Position numbers and translations under genes: made by a program. Under the pieces are notes generated by a model. That model saw nothing but the letters and a program-made list of their open reading frames with translations, was not told where the DNA came from and searched no databases. Source: Oscillospiraceae bacterium (GTDB taxonomy: Bacteria > Bacillota > Clostridia > Oscillospirales > Ruminococcaceae). Taken from it: a DNA stretch of 6,621 nucleotides. The stretch spans positions 1 to 6,621 of the forward strand of contig JAHZBJ010000109.1 of NCBI GenBank assembly GCA_019423445.1. The letters are read 5' to 3'. Shown here piece after piece: positions 5,273 to 6,621 of this stretch (positions within the stretch are counted from its first letter, which is position 1; every line of letters starts with the position of its first letter).

Positions 5273-6442
5273 TCAGACGCCAAAATCCAATGCTGCCAGT
5301 TGATTCTCCAAATACTGCCAGCTGAAACGGCTGTCATGGGCACGGACGCCGTGGCTCTCCGCAAGCTCCGGGGTGTATTCCGAAAGGGGATATACCATCA
5401 AATCCCGGAAGCTGGGGCCGTAGTGGGTCACAGTGGGAATAAACTCCACCTTTTCTATCCCAGCTGCCTCTCCTTCCTCCATGGCCAGCTCCACCCGCAG
5501 GAATCCTCCTGCCATATTCTGGGCCCCCACCTGGGCGGAGATGAAGTTCCCCAGGGAGTAGGCCACATAGCTGCGTCCCCGGGAAGTCTCCAAGAACTCT
5601 CCCCCCTGAAGGACATGGGAATGGTGTCCCAGAATCAAGTCCGCCCCGGCTTCCGCCAGCTCCTGGGCAAGGGCCTTCTGGCTCTCGCTGGGAGCGGCGG
5701 CCCCTTCCACACCCCAATGGACACTAAGGATGACGAAATCCGCCTGAGCGGCGGCATCTTCCAGCTTTTTCATCAAGGTCTCCCGGTCCGACAACAGCAG
5801 TACCCCTGCCTGGCTCTCCGCAGGGAGGCTCAGGCCGTTGGTCTGCTCCGCCGCTGCCACCAGTGCCACTGTGATCCCCTCTTTGGTAAGGAGCACCGTC
5901 CGGTCCCTCTCCTCCGGGGTACGGTAGCAACCGGCCACTGCTGCTTCCGGGTGGCTATCCCAAAACCGCCCGGCGGCTTGGAGTCCCGCTTCCCCTTTAT
6001 CAAAACAGTGGTTGTTGGCAGTGGCGAAGAGATTGAACCCCAACTTCAGCATCTCCTCCCCCACCTCTGTAGGGGAACAGAACATGGGGTAGCTGGAGGG
6101 AGGCAATTCTGCTCCTGCCAGCACTGTCTCCTGGTTGATAAAGGCAAAGTCCGCCTCCTCCAGCAGAGGAGCGATTTTCTCATAGGCGGGCCCAAAGTCG
6201 TAGCCTTCTCCGCCAGTCCGGGCGGCGGCCTGCCAATAGATGACGTCGTGAATCAAATTGTCCCCAGCCGCCAGCAGCACCGCCCGCCGGGTCTCAGGAA
6301 CCGCCGGCGCTTCCTGGGCCTCTGAAACAGAGGACTGTTCCGCCCCAGAGGAGGAGCTGCTTCCGTCACTTTGGGATGCTCCGCAGCCTCCCAGAAGCAG
6401 TGCCGCCAAGGCTCCTGCCAAAAGACGTTTTCCGTATCCCAT
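5273..6442 (-). CDS. CapA-family lipoprotein, predicted metallophosphatase-like fold
   Basis: This 389-residue protein is predicted to be exported and lipid-anchored. After MGYGKR a hydrophobic segment ends in the lipobox LLGGC with Cys20, followed by a Ser/Glu-rich linker (about 22-48). The rest matches the PGA_cap / CapA domain: AAGDNLIHD (58-66), FINQET (101-106), TANNHCFDKG (141-150), VHWG (241-244), GHHSHVLQ (272-279) and YSLGNF (295-300), which together form the likely metal and active-site loops. Founding CapA proteins take part in poly-gamma-glutamate capsule production or release, but most Firmicute relatives occur without capB or capC, as here, and their substrate is unknown. The ATG at 6442 has GGGAG eight bases upstream; a TTG start six codons earlier is possible but would overlap that site. 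It is monocistronic, with its own promoter and a shared terminator. Confidence 0.92.
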   Translation of the reverse strand: MGYGKRLLAGALAALLLGGCGASQSDGSSSSSGAEQSSVSEAQEAPAVPETRRAVLLAAGDNLIHDVIYWQAAARTGGEGYDFGPAYEKIAPLLEEADFAFINQETVLAGAELPPSSYPMFCSPTEVGEEMLKLGFNLFATANNHCFDKGEAGLQAAGRFWDSHPEAAVAGCYRTPEERDRTVLLTKEGITVALVAAAEQTNGLSLPAESQAGVLLLSDRETLMKKLEDAAAQADFVILSVHWGVEGAAAPSESQKALAQELAEAGADLILGHHSHVLQGGEFLETSRGRSYVAYSLGNFISAQVGAQNMAGGFLRVELAMEEGEAAGIEKVEFIPTVTHYGPSFRDLMVYPLSEYTPELAESHGVRAHDSRFSWQYLENQLAALDFGV

Positions 6443-6468
6443 GATTCTCACTCCCTTCAAATGGTTCC

Positions 6469-6497
6469 ATTATACCGGGTTCTCCTGTTTCTGACAA
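6469..6497 (-). promoter_or_regulatory. Promoter of the CapA-family gene
   Basis: On the minus strand TTGTCA (6497-6492) and a perfect TATAAT (6474-6469) are separated by 17 bases. Transcription would start near 6462, leaving a leader of about 20 bases before the ATG at 6442. This is close to the ideal sigma-A promoter. Confidence 0.8.
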
Positions 6498-6510
6498 GTT
6501 CCCCTTCTTC

Positions 6511-6539
6511 TTGACAAAATTCGAGAGAACTGTGATAAT
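6511..6539 (+). promoter_or_regulatory. Strong promoter reading off the right edge of the window
   Basis: A perfect TTGACA (6511-6516) is followed after 17 bases by GATAAT (6534-6539), and TGT directly before the -10 makes it an extended -10 type. Transcription would start near 6546 and run rightward. The -35 box lies 13 bases from that of the divergent capA-family promoter. Confidence 0.75.
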
Positions 6540-6621
6540 GAAACATTGTGATCATACTGATACGACATGAAAGATTAACTATTAAAAGTCAACCCCAAAA
6601 ATGAATGGTGGTGGTGAAAAG
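6540..6621 (+). other. 5' leader of an unseen rightward gene
   Basis: This AT-rich stretch downstream of the plus-strand promoter contains no convincing gene. The ATG at 6538 overlaps the -10 box and opens only a 10-codon frame, and the next ATG gives MKD and a stop. The window ends in GGTGGTGGTGAAAAG, which could be a degenerate ribosome binding site for a start just beyond 6621. Alternatively, the in-frame ATG in CAAAAATGAATGG could open the gene, but it has no Shine-Dalgarno sequence. Confidence 0.35.

Noticed and set aside
3808..5364. 518-codon open frame on the minus strand opposite comM
   Set aside because: It is antisense to an intact comM with all motifs, crosses the bidirectional terminator, and its translation resembles no protein family.
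5300..6325. 341-codon open frame on the plus strand opposite the CapA-family gene
   Set aside because: It is antisense to a gene with a lipobox and all CapA motifs, and it begins downstream of the strong terminator with no promoter or ribosome binding site.

Overview
The window looks like an ordinary housekeeping stretch of a GC-rich Firmicute, most likely a gut-type Clostridia (Oscillospiraceae-like). That placement is inferred from strong AGGAGG-type ribosome binding sites, AT-rich intergenic promoters with textbook -35/-10 boxes inside otherwise GC-rich DNA, a PgcA-type phosphoglucomutase, a zinc-type L31 and a Gram-positive style CapA lipoprotein. No marker gene in the window fixes the genus.

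Layout, left to right. Bases 1-485 (minus) hold the first 161 codons of an aldo/keto reductase whose C-terminus lies outside the window. A 223-base gene-free gap (486-708) follows; its minus-strand RNA could fold extensively and has a seven-U run just before the reductase ribosome binding site. Bases 709-1341 (minus) encode a YigZ/IMPACT family protein and 1420-1623 (minus) encode ribosomal protein L31. These two probably form an rpmE-yigZ transcript read from an extended -10 promoter at 1712-1740, with a long hairpin in the rpmE leader and a second hairpin between the genes. Bases 1811-3508 (minus) encode an alpha-phosphoglucomutase, which faces away from a comM/yifB-type AAA+ ATPase gene (3646-5187, plus). 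The two share one compact divergent promoter region. comM converges on a CapA-family lipoprotein gene (5273-6442, minus), and the pair share a perfect 21-bp bidirectional terminator. Right of capA, a second divergent promoter pair drives capA leftward and an unseen gene rightward off the window edge.

The genes do not form one pathway. They are a sugar-phosphate enzyme, a translation protein, a translation/stress-associated protein, a DNA-uptake/recombination helicase and a probable cell-envelope lipoprotein. I found no mobile element, CRISPR array, tRNA, rRNA or defence system. The items most worth checking are RNA-level: the rpmE leader hairpin, the structured leader of the aldo/keto reductase, and the two divergent promoter regions.
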